Origin: Capsicum annuum
Taxonomy: Eukaryota > Streptophyta > Magnoliopsida > Solanales > Solanaceae
Length of the DNA: 64,000 nucleotides
Reading direction: 5' to 3'
NCBI RefSeq assembly: GCF_002878395.1
Contig: NC_061111.1
Coordinates: forward strand, 23,573,236 to 23,637,235
Shown: positions 1 through 12,965 of the stretch, piece after piece
Layout of the letters: the number at the start of each line of letters is the position of its first letter
Numbering within the stretch: the first letter of the stretch is position 1
The notes under the pieces: generated by a model
Told to the model about the DNA's origin: nothing
Database searches by the model: none
The model's input: the letters and a program-made list of their open reading frames with translations, nothing else
Translations under genes and position numbers: made by a program

Positions 1-331
1 TTTTTTAGATTAACATTTTAGTATGTGTAGCTATAAAAATGTATAAATCAAAGATGTTAAATGAAATAATTTTATAATATATTCTTATTGAATTCAATTT
101 AAAAAAATAAAAAGTTTCCAACATATTAATAATAACAACTTCAATAACATCAAATATTTTTTTCAAATTAAAAATCATATATATTTTCATCAAGAAAAAA
201 GATCTGCAACTGTTTATTAACTAAATACATCAACCAACTTATCATTTGTTGTATTTCCTACATGAACACCTATTGTGCCCTTTACATCCGCATGAACCAC
301 AACAATTTTTATTTTTCTTTCCAAATATATC
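1..331. other. AT-rich flank, no gene seen
   Basis: No coding potential or recognisable RNA is visible. It lies just downstream of the minus-strand MULE transposase and could hold that element's 3' non-coding part and terminal repeat, but the partner repeat cannot be located. Confidence 0.4.
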
Positions 332-837
332 TCATCCGGACTTTCCACGATCCTTCTTTGGAGGTCTTCCAGGGGGTCGCTTGTATTTTGGTGGCTGAAC
401 TACCTCATTCAAAATTTTCTTAGGAATTATCCAATCATCTTTGTGTGGTAGAGGATAAAATGGAAGATCATATGTTCGCAAGACTGTTTTTGGCTTGTAA
501 AGATCAGAGCAATATGGTTCCTTCTTAAGATTCTTGCTATCAAGAACTACACAAGCATGAACACACGGTATCTCATCCAACTGAAATGCATTACAAGAAT
601 ATTTTTTTTCCTTAAGACAAATAATAAAATGTTTCTCCTTGTCGTGGAATGTATAGATATACTCTGATGCATGTATAACCTGAAATTATTAAACAAAATT
701 AATTAGTAAAATAAAAATCATTTGCAAAGTTATGTCAGAAACAGTTTTGCAAATGTATTTAATCATCTCAGCATATGTATTTTTCTGCCATGCATATGTA
801 TTTTAATTACAGAATATAATTTCTTTCTGCCATCCAA

Positions 838-880
<43 letters not shown>

Positions 881-1645
881 CATATATGCGTACACTCCGC
901 TTTATTCTGTTGAAGAATTTATTGAAATTTACCTATAAGATCTATAAAAGTATACAATGTCTGTTGTCTGTTTTTACAGTTCCATCTACCATACATCAAT
1001 CTAACTTCCTCTAGAAAATCATATATTGGTAGTTCTCTAGTCGATCCCAGTGCAACATTAATTGACTCGGCAATGTTTGATGTTGAAGTCCATCCCCTAT
1101 GAACCGATGCATATGACCTAACCCACTTATCGTATCCCACAAATTTCAAGTAATTCTTCACTCTAACATCAACTGCCTCCACCTTCTCCATTAAATTGTG
1201 AAATTCAGTCTTTGAATATGATTTTGCCATTGTATAGAAGACATCCAATAATGAATCATGTGATTTTCTAAAATCTTTTTTTCACATTTTTCCATAAATG
1301 CCACATACATGCATAATATGGTACGTCATTATACACCTCACTTACAGCTTTTATGATGCTTGCATTACGATCAGAAACTACACACGTATTTCTTCTTTCA
1401 CCATATGCTTCCTTCAGATTTTCAAAGAACCAAATTCAAGAAGCATTATTTTCGGAATCAATAACACCATAGACCAAAGGAAATATATGTCCTACATGTT
1501 CAAAAAATACATATAAGCATACATGATTTTTTACACATCAAATAATGCATATTGACATTATTTCTACATATTGCTGGAAAGCTACTAAACTTCCAGAGAA
1601 CAACTAAAAGTAATGAATATATAAATGCATCTCATTACATAAATA

Positions 1646-1679
<34 letters not shown>

Positions 1680-3011
1680 GTATGTATGTATAGTATAAAT
1701 ACATACATCTGGGAACATATTTGAAGTCAAATACATTTATAATTAAATATCTTATCAGCTCCATCCATGGTACATGCAGCTACAAAAATTTCAGTAACCA
1801 GTCCTCTTAGATAACTTGCATCAACAACTATGACAGGTCTGCAATGCTCGAACCCTTGAATAAAGGCAGTTAGTGCTATCAATATATATAAAAATTCATT
1901 GTCTTCATTCTTTTTTATTCTTATATGAGAACTAGGATAACTAGTGTTTAACACATGTGTGTATGCAGGTAGTTTTTCGTATGATGCCGGTGGTTTCCTT
2001 CTTAACTCTTCAAGTGCATGTTCTTTGGCTCGCCAACACATAATATATGTTAAATTCATACCCATGTCTTTCTTCATGCACTTTTGATTTCAGATAGAGT
2101 GTATTTCTGTTTGTGACATTTAAACTTTTGTTTGACTATACCACCAATGAACTACTAGTAGCATGCAATTTAGAATAAATTTTATCCTTGATCGGACAGG
2201 GACAGGCATGCTCTGGTAAAAATTCTCTCACCTCAAACATTTCAGATTCACCAATACCAGATGCGCGAAATAAAAAAGCACAATTATCGAATCTGCACAA
2301 TACTGTTTAACTGCAAACAAAAATAAATACATATGCTCAAATACAATCAACCAACTGGAAACAATAAATAACAAAATGCATAATACACTTATCAGGTTTT
2401 ACTCGATCTTATAGTTAGTGTTTGAAACTTCTCCCGAATTGCATAGTCCTTCATAACAGATTTTAATACTCTTTTTGAGGCATAAAGTTGTTCAACCTCA
2501 ATATGTTTGTGATGTCGGTCAGAGATAATAATTCTCATTGTATCCATTTCAAATACATCCAAACATTCTTCTGAAGGAGTAATTATTAATGCTTTTTGAG
2601 TACTTGTATTTACCACGTTACTCGCATTGACAGTCATCCTTAGACTTTCCGAATTACACAATGATGAACTTACAAATATGTTGAAATTATCCCTGTAAAA
2701 ATACTTACATACAAAGGCAAATTACTCAAATCCTTCAATTCCTTTTTCTACATAATGTAGACCTTCAAACCTATACCATTACGTATATGTATTTTCACTG
2801 TATTATCTGTTAATTGATATTCTATTTCAATGTATTTGCACGTCAAATCAACATTAATATGAGAAGGAAGTACTGTGTACAGTTGGTCATATGTAGTGTT
2901 TACGCTCAACAATATCGCATCACTGACGTACTCTTCATATTGCTGCTCATAATTCCATCTATCTGAGTGTTTAACAAGAACTGCAATGCTTCCCACCTTC
3001 AATCTGTACAA
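332..3011 (-). pseudogene. Decayed Mutator-like (MULE) transposase
   Basis: Read on the minus strand, blocks of a MULE transposase appear in the correct order. 3011-2748 is an N-terminal domain (start GSIAVLVKHSDRW, end IGLKVYIM). 2661-2392 follows. 2077-1727 carries the start of the DDE core with the first catalytic Asp in VIVVDASYLRG. Weak similarity continues over 1500-1300 (VVSDRNASIIKAV). 1248-919 has the helical NIAESINVALG segment typical of these enzymes. 580-332 has a SWIM-like end with LDEIPCVHA and a basic PPGRPPKK tail. The family is a cut-and-paste DNA transposase. Here the blocks lie in different frames with gaps (about 2080-2390), and the first SWIM Cys seems to be Tyr (KYSCNAF), so it is inactive. 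Introns may explain some gaps, so exact exons are uncertain. The N-terminal domain aligns by eye with the relic at 8.9-9.2 kb, suggesting one family. Confidence 0.75.
843..877. repeat. (TA)n microsatellite
   Basis: An almost pure TA run lies within the MULE relic; a second imperfect TA/TATG run lies at about 1648-1690. They probably sit in introns or degenerate spacers of the transposase. Confidence 0.9.
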
Positions 3012-3860
3012 AATTACAAAACAGTAAAAATCAATTTAAATATCTAATACGTAGTATACACAACAACACATTCTTTAATTCAAAACTCCCAAACGAATTT
3101 AAACAAACAAAATTTAATCGAAACATGCTTACCCAAAAAAATTTATCAGATTAATGTTTTAAAATTGCTTCTCAACTTTCAAACTTTAGAACAACAAGAA
3201 TATATTTGAAATTATAAAGAACACGCTTAAACACTTTCTTCCGAAATCTGATAAAATTGACATACTACATCATTTTTTTGAATCCCGCAAACAATTACAG
3301 ATATTTGGTACAATTTCTTCAATAAATTTTTCACTATAATTATAATGAAATCACAAATAATATAAACTTTGTTGATTCATACCCGTTATTGCACAGTTGT
3401 ATTTTAAAATGTGCTTCACAATGCTAGTTGATTAGAAAAAAAACGTTTAATAAAACATTTTTGAATTTGAATCTGTATTTTTGGATTTGATTTTGAATTT
3501 TTGGTTATGAAAAATATTTTTTGAATTTGAATTAATTGTTGTAATTTAACGTTTGATGAAAAATAAAAAAGAGTTTTAAAGTGTAAGGGAATCTACCAAT
3601 TAATTGTTCCATAAATTAGGGAACTGTTTTTCCCAAATTAAAACTCAAACTGATTAACGTTATATTAAGAACGAAATATTCTGTTGTATATGTATTAAAC
3701 TAGCAACAGATTGCTTAAATATAAAATACATATTGCTATTTTTTGTAATTTTGAAACTGTTGTTAGAAAAATTATAATTAAGGTTCTATAATTGCTAGTT
3801 TTGAAATTTTTCCTTTTCTAAAAAATATGGATCCTAAAAACTGGGTATTTGTGCACTCAA
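3012..3860. other. AT-rich intergenic spacer
   Basis: Very AT-rich, with no open reading frame that resembles a protein. It separates the start of the minus-strand MULE from the RPL13 promoter, so the two would be divergently arranged. Confidence 0.5.
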
Positions 3861-3871
3861 TTGTACTGTTA

Positions 3872-4005
3872 TGGGCTAGTCCTCGCCCAATGGAGTGTAG
3901 CGGCCCAACGAAAGCCCATTCGGAAATCCAAATGTTGAGGCCTTTTTAAAAACCTAGGGTTTATCACTTCACCCTATAAAAGCGAATTACAAAGCATTTA
4001 CTTTG
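3872..4005 (+). promoter_or_regulatory. RPL13 promoter: site II, telo-box, TATA
   Basis: Three copies of the site II element TGGGCY are seen: TGGGCT at 3872-3877, GGCCCA at 3902-3907 and AGCCCA at 3913-3918 (the last two inverted). A telo-box core TAGGGTTT lies at 3955-3962 and a TATA box CTATAAAAG at 3974-3982. Site II plus telo-box is the known signature of plant ribosomal-protein promoters, linked to TCP-type factors and growth-coupled transcription. Transcription probably starts in the pyrimidine-rich stretch near 4003-4012. The factor assignment is family knowledge; the motifs are read directly. Confidence 0.85.
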
Positions 4006-6183
<2,178 letters not shown>

Positions 6184-6640
6184 GGAATTGAGTTGTTTCT
6201 GTAGTCTGTTTACGTATTATTGAACTCTTTAGTGGTCCTTGTGACAGAAGGACCAGAATTTTATCATACAATCGTTTTGAGGAAGTTATGTTTTTCATTT
6301 TATTTAAAGGATTTTGTGAAATCTTGCATATCTCTTACGATTAGTGCAAGTCCTATTTCTCTGTTCTCTCTGCATGATTTGGCGTCGTTCTCAGTTGTCA
6401 GTTTCCCAACTGAAATTGTTTTTCACTGATTTTCTTCTAGGTTGGTACATTATCTTTTAGATTCATGTTATTAATTAGGCTACTCGGTTTTCAGAAATGT
6501 TTACATTAATTTTATATTGTCAAAGAGGGTATTAGTATGAAGCCTCTTGTGGTGGTCGTCTCAAGTTCTAGCTCAAATTTTCCCATGATGTTCTCTTGCT
6601 TTGACAAGGTTTGATTTTTTGCGTCCTTTTTATGATTTCT
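6184..6640 (+). other. RPL13: RPL13 3' UTR and downstream region
   Basis: Similarity to the dead copy (26532-26630) continues about 120 bases past the stop codon, which fits a transcribed 3' UTR. The poly(A) site cannot be fixed by eye. An open frame at 6220-6429 has no recognisable protein and is probably chance. Confidence 0.5.
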
Positions 6641-7053
6641 TGTTTTCATCTCTTTTTGTGCTCGAATTTCAACCAAATAATTTCATGAAACAAGTGGTAA
6701 AAATGCCTCATCCAGCCCCAGATCGAATGGAACTTTTAATCGAAGTGTAGTAAAGCTTCATGTATCAACTACCGATTCAAGTGAAAACGAGAACAAGAAA
6801 GCTGATGCATATTCTTTGAAATGATTACCGATTGGTGCATGTTATTTGGTTTTCGTACCCCACCCTGATAAGATCTAACTCACTTCAGGTATGTATACCA
6901 AATTAGTAAGTACTCCCTCCGCCTAAATTTTCAAATTTGAATTCTTTTTGTTACTTGTTTTTTTTTTTTTTATTAATTAAGAAGAAACAATTTTTTTGTT
7001 CATATTTTATTATTTGCATTAATTACTTTTTTTTTAAAAATTAAAATATAAAT
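6641..7053. other. Intergenic spacer with possible MITE edge
   Basis: No gene is seen. TACTCCCTCCGCCTAAATTT at about 6911-6930 resembles a Stowaway terminal repeat, but I could not find a convincing partner end, so no element is called. Confidence 0.35.
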
Positions 7054-7066
7054 ATCATTTAATAGG

Positions 7067-7218
7067 AACATAGTGACTAGGAGGTCATAGGTTCAAGCTT
7101 TAAAAACAACCTCTGATAGAAATGTAAAGTAAGACTGCGTACGATACATCCTTGTGGTGGGTTTCTTCCTCGGACACCGTGCATAGCGTTAGCTTTAGTG
7201 CATCGGGCTACTCTTTTT
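7067..7218 (+). mobile_element. tRNA-derived SINE with 13-bp TSD
   Basis: The element has an A-box-like head (TAGTGACTAGGAGGTC), a B-box-like GGTTCAAGCTT near 7090, a body with GACTGCGTACGATACATCC, and a 3' module (GTGGGTTTCTTCCTCGGACA, GCATAGCG, TGCATCGGGC) ending in a short T run. It is flanked by perfect 13-bp direct repeats ATCATTTAATAGG at 7054-7066 and 7219-7231, the hallmark of LINE-assisted insertion. Its 3' module recurs at about 29170-29245. The family name is not certain. Confidence 0.85.
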
Positions 7219-7369
7219 ATCATTTAATAGGGACATTATGGTAAACTAGTCATGTAAAAGTACCTATTAATCAATTAGCAAATGCAAAGGGTAAATAATT
7301 TAATAAAGTAAAAATACCTATTAATCAATTAGTTAGTAAAAGACGTTTGTATTCAATATTATGAATTAC

Positions 7370-7645
7370 AAACCATGTTTAAAAACCCAGGGTTCTTCAC
7401 TCAGCCCCTATAAAAAATGAATTACAAAGCGTTTGATGTGTTCTTCCATTGCCTCCAGAACCCTCGACCCCTCACCCCCACCCCGGCCCCTGCAGTATCT
7501 TTTCACCTGTTAATTTCTTGAATTTGAATTTTATATATGAATTTTTTCGTGTGTTTGTGGATAGTGCTCAAGTTTTGTTAGTTATGATCTATGTGATTTG
7601 CATATAAATACCTTCTTGCAATGTATACATGTTCAAATCAGTGTG
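7370..7645 (+). pseudogene. RPL13 duplicate: promoter, 5' UTR, start of leader intron
   Basis: This stretch matches the functional gene from just upstream of its telo-box (about 3943) into the leader intron: AAAAACCCAGGGTTC replaces AAAAACCTAGGGTTT, then CCCCTATAAAAAATG, TTCTTCCATTGCCTCCAG and CATGTTCAAATCAGTGTG. The telo-box is mutated and the three upstream site II elements are absent, so the duplication took only the core promoter. Similarity stops at about 7645, where unrelated transposon-rich DNA begins. Introns are kept in this copy, so it is a segmental duplicate and not a retro-pseudogene. Confidence 0.85.
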
Positions 7646-8203
7646 TGTATGGAAGTCTTATTCAATGATTGTACGAAATTCGATTGGGTTTGTACTGGAT
7701 TGGATTGGATTTCAGTTTTTGTTTAGGCTCAACTGGGGTGGCTTATGGCTCAATAAGATTGGTGGCCGAAAGCCAATTTTAACGGGAGGCCTTCTTTGTT
7801 TTGTTGATCAATTCATTGAAAAGAAAAATCAGTCAAAATTAATTAAATAAACTTAATGAATTGTTTATTACAAGTTATAATAACTATTTTTAGTTTTCAA
7901 GTTATAACAACTTTTATTTTTTAAAAAAAAGTTAAAAATGATTTTTTCATTTTAAAATTATTTAATACAACTAATATACAACATTCCTTCCTTAAATGTA
8001 GTTAATCTTAATTATTGATATCAATCCACCCCCAAATCGCTCTAACCGTTTTTCTTTTCTTCTATTTAATGCTTCCATTAAGAGTTTCCATCTTCATACT
8101 CTATCTTTTTTTTCCTACACGATTTACTAGTTTCAGAAAACCAAATCGTAATTTTCATTTCTTTTATGCAACTACTGAGAATTATTTTGTGAAAGAAAAG
8201 CAA
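7646..8203. other. Start of inserted DNA in the pseudogene intron
   Basis: No gene is recognised. It has an AT-rich stretch with a GGATTGGATTGGATTTC motif near 7698 and several long A/T runs. It is absent from the functional RPL13 intron. Confidence 0.4.
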
Positions 8204-8882
8204 ACATAAGTAATTCTTGTGTTATAAAAATATGAATTTTGATAATTTGCATTCAATCATGATGCGTCATGGAGAGAGATGAGATTCGTCAGGTATGTTA
8301 TATTATTTAGCAAATTGATATTTTGCAATCAAACGTATTTAAAGAATTAAATAATTTTTTATGTGTTTCTTAAATTCTTTCTTGTTAAATTGTTGAATTA
8401 AAGTATTGTTCCAACTTCATTAACATATAAACGGTTTCTTCTTCCAAAAATAATATTCGATCTGTGATTTCATAATTCGACTAAGTTTCATACATTAATC
8501 GTTTTTCATAATGTTATTTTGATTGCTTTGAGTAAAACAATAACATAAGTAATTCTTGTGTTATAAAAATATGAATTTTGATAATTTGCATTCAATCATG
8601 ATGCGTTATGCAGAGAGATGGGATTCGTCAGGTATGTTATATTATTTAGCAAATTGATATTTTGCAATCAAACGTGTTTAAAGAATTAAATAATTTTTTA
8701 TGTGTTTCTTAAATTCTTTCTTGTTAAACTGTTGAATTAAAGTATTGTTCCAACTTCATTAACATATAAACGGTTTCTTCTTTCAAAAATAATATTTGAT
8801 CTGCGATTTTGATAATTTGACTATGTTTCATACATTAATCGTTTTTCATAATGTTATTTTGATTGCTTTGAGTAAAACAATT
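8204..8882 (+). repeat. Tandem duplication, two copies of about 339 bp
   Basis: The segment beginning ACATAAGTAATTCTTGTG at 8204 is repeated at 8543 and both copies end in GAGTAAAACAA (8540 and about 8880). The copies differ by scattered substitutions only (for example GCGTCATGGAG against GCGTTATGCAG). Each contains the same possible first exon of the MULE relic described next. Confidence 0.9.
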
Positions 8883-9245
8883 TTGATATAATATTTATTT
8901 TGCTGTATTATTTTATGTATGTTGAAATTATGAATTTTCATATTTTCAAATTATGAAATTTCAAATAATTCCTACTAATAAACTATGTAATATGTTTACA
9001 GAAAAACCAAAAGATTTTGTTGTAGATGAGATTATATAAGATGCAGATTCAAAGTATAGATGATTGGTTAATGTAATATCAAAACAGTTGAAGATTGACA
9101 TTACCTTAATCCACATTGAGATTAAGTTTTTGATAAGTGAAACATGCCCACCAATGCTCATACATAATGACACGGGAGGAATGGTGTATTTAGATAAAAA
9201 AAAAATAGTATTGCCGATTTTTTTGTTAAATATCTATTATATGTG
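8230..9245 (+). pseudogene. N-terminal relic of a MULE transposase
   Basis: Each tandem copy holds a short exon-like stretch starting ATGAATTTTGATAATTTGC and reading to ...GGGATTCGTCAG followed by GTATGT, a plausible donor. After an intron, 9000-9240 encodes a block including VISKQLKIDITLIHIEIKFL and PPMLIHNDTGGMVYLDKKK. It aligns by eye with the N-terminal block of the minus-strand MULE at 2748-3011 (same IEI and I-N-x-G-x-x-VY pattern). Stops (for example at 9040 and near 9061) break it and no catalytic core follows, so it is a truncated relic. The family assignment is an inference from that alignment. Confidence 0.5.
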
Positions 9246-10198
9246 ATAACAAAATATATGACAATGAATATTAATGAAAATACTAAACAATCTGTTATTT
9301 GTGTTGGTATATATAAAATTCTAAATACAAATAATATATTCTTATAACTGTTTTTAGTGTATGAAACTAGTATAGTACACAATATAATATCTCTGAATTG
9401 TTTAATAAATTACGTTGAAACCAGTTTATATACTCATTTCATACTTAAGTAATACTTTTTTTTTTATTTCTCAATGTATTAAGTTGATATTAAAATTGGT
9501 ATCGATGAAGTTTCGTATATATCACATTTGTATTGAATGAGTTTTATGAATGTGACAATCGCTAAGAAAAATTATGTTTTATTTTACATAACCTTTTTAG
9601 AGTATGTAATGGATATTACATGAAAAACTATCACCGTAAATATTGAAAATAAATTGATTGATAATTGTTTGATGTCAAATAATTTTTCGTTGTAATAAAA
9701 AAATAATCAGTATTAACCATGATTAATATTGGTGCTTGTTTTCTAGTAGAAGAAGATGAAGAACATTATATAAATACTATGTTAAATACCAAAACTAAAC
9801 TTTGTTCATTCCAACAATCTTATAAAGACAAAGAGTAATGAGAACCAAACATTAAAATGCAATATTCATGTCAAATGTTACTAATTGCAGAATCGAAAAT
9901 GTATAATTTGATGTAATTGATATCAAATTTAATATCATCTAATGCAACTTGGTTCATATTAATTTCATTCAACGATGTAAAATACGAAACAAATGATAAA
10001 GTAGTATAACATGATATAAATACTACTTAAATACAAAAAATAAACTTTGTTTATACCAACAATCTTAAAAAAAACAAACAATGATGAGCACCAAATAATT
10101 AAATCAAATTATTAACTATCTTAGAAAAATAAACAGTAAATAGAAAAAATGATTCAATATCAATTTTATACAAATTTAATACAGAAAAAAAATCAAAA
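9246..10198. other. AT-rich DNA with a 95-bp direct repeat
   Basis: No gene is seen. A segment around 9761-9855 (AAACTTTGTTCATTCCAAC) is repeated in diverged form around 10009-10105 (AAACTTTGTTTATACCAAC), a spacing of about 250 bases. The rest is AT-rich. Confidence 0.5.
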
Positions 10199-10414
10199 TC
10201 AAATTATATTAACTTTACAAACTTTTCTTGATTTCTTCGCGTCAGCCTTCTTATCAGCAACTTTGCCAACACTCACATTGACTTTGGATCTTGTTACTCT
10301 AGCATTTTCACGATTTTTCATTTTTGATTTCTTCATTTTATGAGTGAGAATTTCATCTTCAAAATCAGAATCTGAAGCTTGTTCAACAACAACATGTTTT
10401 CTCTTATCAACCAT
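10199..10414 (-). CDS. Lys-rich ORF fragment, unknown
   Basis: A 71-residue open frame begins MVDKRKHVVVEQASDSDFED and continues with a strongly basic stretch rich in Lys, Arg and Ser (MKKSKMKNRENARVTRSK). I recognise no domain. The acidic-then-basic low-complexity style resembles the N-terminus of the ULP1-type gene at 41049 (MSPKRKESESGS), and it faces a MULE N-terminal relic, so it may be the first exon of a similar transposon-borne gene. It could equally be chance. It sits in DNA inserted in the dead RPL13 copy. Confidence 0.3.
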   Translation of the reverse strand: MVDKRKHVVVEQASDSDFEDEILTHKMKKSKMKNRENARVTRSKVNVSVGKVADKKADAKKSRKVCKVNII

Positions 10415-11635
10415 CTCATATTGTAGAACAACAATATATTTTCAATAGCTTTGCAGATTGAGCTGCGACTGCTTCAAGAATGGTGAATTTTTTGAAAAAC
10501 TGATTTTGAATTAAAATCAACCCTCTAAGTCGCACTTATATAATACGTTCGTAAAAGAAAAACGTGAAAAAATTGTAGAAGAAAGTTAAAAAGTAAAGAT
10601 CTCTTGCGTATGAATATTGGTAATGATATACCGAAAAACGTACAAAATTATAGAAGAAAGTTAAAAGAAGGGAAAAAGAAGTTGAAAAAGGTAAAAAGTT
10701 AAGACTTCTATTGGCAATGAAAGACGGTAAAAAAATGTAGAAGTAAATTAATTATTAAAGTTAATAAAAAGTGAAAAAACAATTCTTAACTTTAAAAAAT
10801 ATATCTAACATATATGACTCCTTAAATTGTGAACAAACTTTAGTACTTAATTATTAAAAAAAAAATCATTGATACCAATAATATAACTTGCCATAATTAT
10901 CCAAAGCTTTAATTAAGAGTGATAAATGTTAAATACTAAAAATAAGGAAATAATATAAATAATAAATGTTAGAAAATTAATTTTCGGATATTTAATCAAA
11001 ATATCTTTTTCTAAAAAGTTGCTATAGCATCTAGTAATTATTGAAAAGTTTTTGTATAACTTGTAATTAACAATCTAATAAGTCTATTTACGATAATTTT
11101 CACAAAATCTATTAGTATATATGTAAAAATTGGACTTCATCCTTTTTTTACTGTAGTTCTTGGGTTCGAGTTAAAAAAGAAAAATCTTAAAATGTGTTTT
11201 CCTCTTTAATCGGCTTAGCGTGTTTCAAAATCGAATTACTCAAAAATTCAATATAGATACCGGACATCAAATTAAAAAAATTTGAGGTCCGCAAAATTTG
11301 GGGGCCTAAAGGCCCTTGCTTTACTCTTGTGTCCGGCCTTGAGTTTCAGAAAACTTTTTAATCTCTCTTGATGTGGCCTGAAGTTGGGAAAAGTTTGGCC
11401 TTTTACATTTTTTGATCTAACAATAGGTTGTTGTGTATCATGTATGAGCTATATATATCAGCCAGTGGATTTTATTACTGTATATATACTCAATTCACGG
11501 TAACAATTAACTTTTTGTTTTATTAAAGTGAGCATGCCAAGAATATTTTTCAAGTAAACCTGATGATTTCAGGAAGAAAACGTCATATAAATGTTTTAAT
11601 ACTCAACTATAGGGAGACTACCTAAACATGTGAGA
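10415..11635. other. AT-rich DNA, no gene seen
   Basis: Contains short purine-rich near-repeats (ATAGAAGAAAGTTAAAAG-like, 10570-10760) and a stretch at 11200-11345 with GGGGGCCTAAAGGCCCTTG that looks transposon-derived. No coding region or recognisable terminal repeat is supported. Confidence 0.4.
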
Positions 11636-12164
11636 CAGAGGCGAATCCAGGATTTGAAGAGTGCGGGTGCATCTTTACCATAACATAAGCGCTCGAGAAT
11701 CTTTCAATGACGACCGAGGGATAGTGTTGTGTCTGATTGACTGATTAGTAAAGGCTTAAACAATGACGAAAATACAAATATATAAGCCAAATATGAATTT
11801 CAGGGTAATATATAAACCTTAACTCTTTATAAATAGAATAGTTCAGTAGCCTAGTGGTTAAGGGTGGATTGTGTAAGCAAAGAGGTCTCAAGTTCGATTC
11901 CACATAAGTGCTTTTGTTGTTAAAAATTAATAACACAAAAAATAGAAAAAGGAAACTCGACCTTGGGATTCGATCCCGGGTCACATCTGTGGGAAACAAG
12001 ATAGAGAACCAACGCGCCCACGTGCCCAAAGTGCTATTGTATTCTTTAGGGTGCACATAATTTATATAACAGTTTCTTAAGGTATATACATGTATGTATA
12101 TACAACTTTTTTCGAACTTACCGGGCGCATGTGCACCCCACCCTAACACGTGGGTCCGCCCCTG
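11636..12164. mobile_element. Non-autonomous hAT-like element
   Basis: The left end CAGAGGCGAATCCAGGATTT and the inverted right end (CAGGGGCGGACCCACGTG on the minus strand) are similar terminal repeats of the CAGRGGCGR type seen in hAT elements. TGTGAGA precedes the left end, and TGTGAGAC follows the duplicated right end at 12700, fitting an 8-bp target duplication. Inside are two tRNA-like segments: GTTCGATTCC near 11893 (plus) and GGGATCGAATCC near 11970 (minus), hinting at captured SINE pieces. No transposase is present. Confidence 0.55.
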
Positions 12165-12351
12165 TGTAGACTTCTAATAGATGCGTGATGCCAGACAAAT
12201 AATGTTCTGCTATGTTGCTTGGATTCTTCAAAATTAGTGTGTTTTGGAGAATACTGCACATGTGCCGCCACATTTTCCGAATAGTAGTGTAGTCAGGATT
12301 TCCACTTAAGTAAACACAACTAGTTAAAAGGGGTTTAACATACACTATACA

Positions 12352-12965
12352 ACAACAACATACCTAGTGTATTCCCACATTGGGGTCTGAGGAGGGTAGA
12401 GTGTACGCAAACCATACCACTACCTCAGGTGAAGTAGAGAGGCTGTTTTCGATTCCTCACAACTACTTTTGTTGTTAAAAATCAATAACACAAAAAATAG
12501 AAAAAGGAAACTCGACCCTGGGATTCGATCCCGAGTCACATCTGTGGGAAACAAGATTGAGAACCAACGCGCCCAAAGTGCTATTGTGTTCTTTAGGGTG
12601 CACATAATTTATATAACAGTTTCTTAAGATATACACAACTTTTTTCGAACTTACCGGGTGCACGTGCACCCCCACCCTAACACGTGGGTCCGCCCCTGTG
12701 TGAGACTTCTAATAGATGCGTGATGCCAGACAGATAATGTTCTGCTATGTTGCTCGAATTCTTCAAAATTAGTATGTTTTGGAGAATACTGCACATGTGC
12801 CGCCATATTTTTCGAATAGTGGTGTAGTCAGGATTTCCACTTAAGTAAACACAACTAGTTAAAAGGGGGTTTAACATACACTATACAACAACAACATACC
12901 TAGTATATTCCCACATCGTGGGGTCTAAGGAGGGTAGAGTGTACGCAGACCATACCACTACGTCA
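12352..12965. repeat. About 540-bp tandem duplication (hAT right half plus LINE tail)
   Basis: The stretch AGAAAAAGGAAACTCGACC ... TAGATGCGTGATGCCAGACA ... CAACAACAACATACCTAGT is present twice, offset by about 535-555 bases (for example 12180 and 12715; 12352 and 12891). The second copy restores TGTGAGAC next to the hAT right end, which is TGTAGAC in the first. It probably arose by unequal exchange after the hAT and LINE had already inserted. Confidence 0.8.

Noticed and set aside
6905..6960. Stowaway MITE end (CTCCCTCCGCC)
   Set aside because: No partner inverted end was found nearby, so the element cannot be delimited.
11840..11990. Possible tRNA genes (A- and B-box-like words on both strands)
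   Set aside because: No full cloverleaf can be drawn; they lie inside a duplicated non-autonomous element and are better read as SINE-like scraps.
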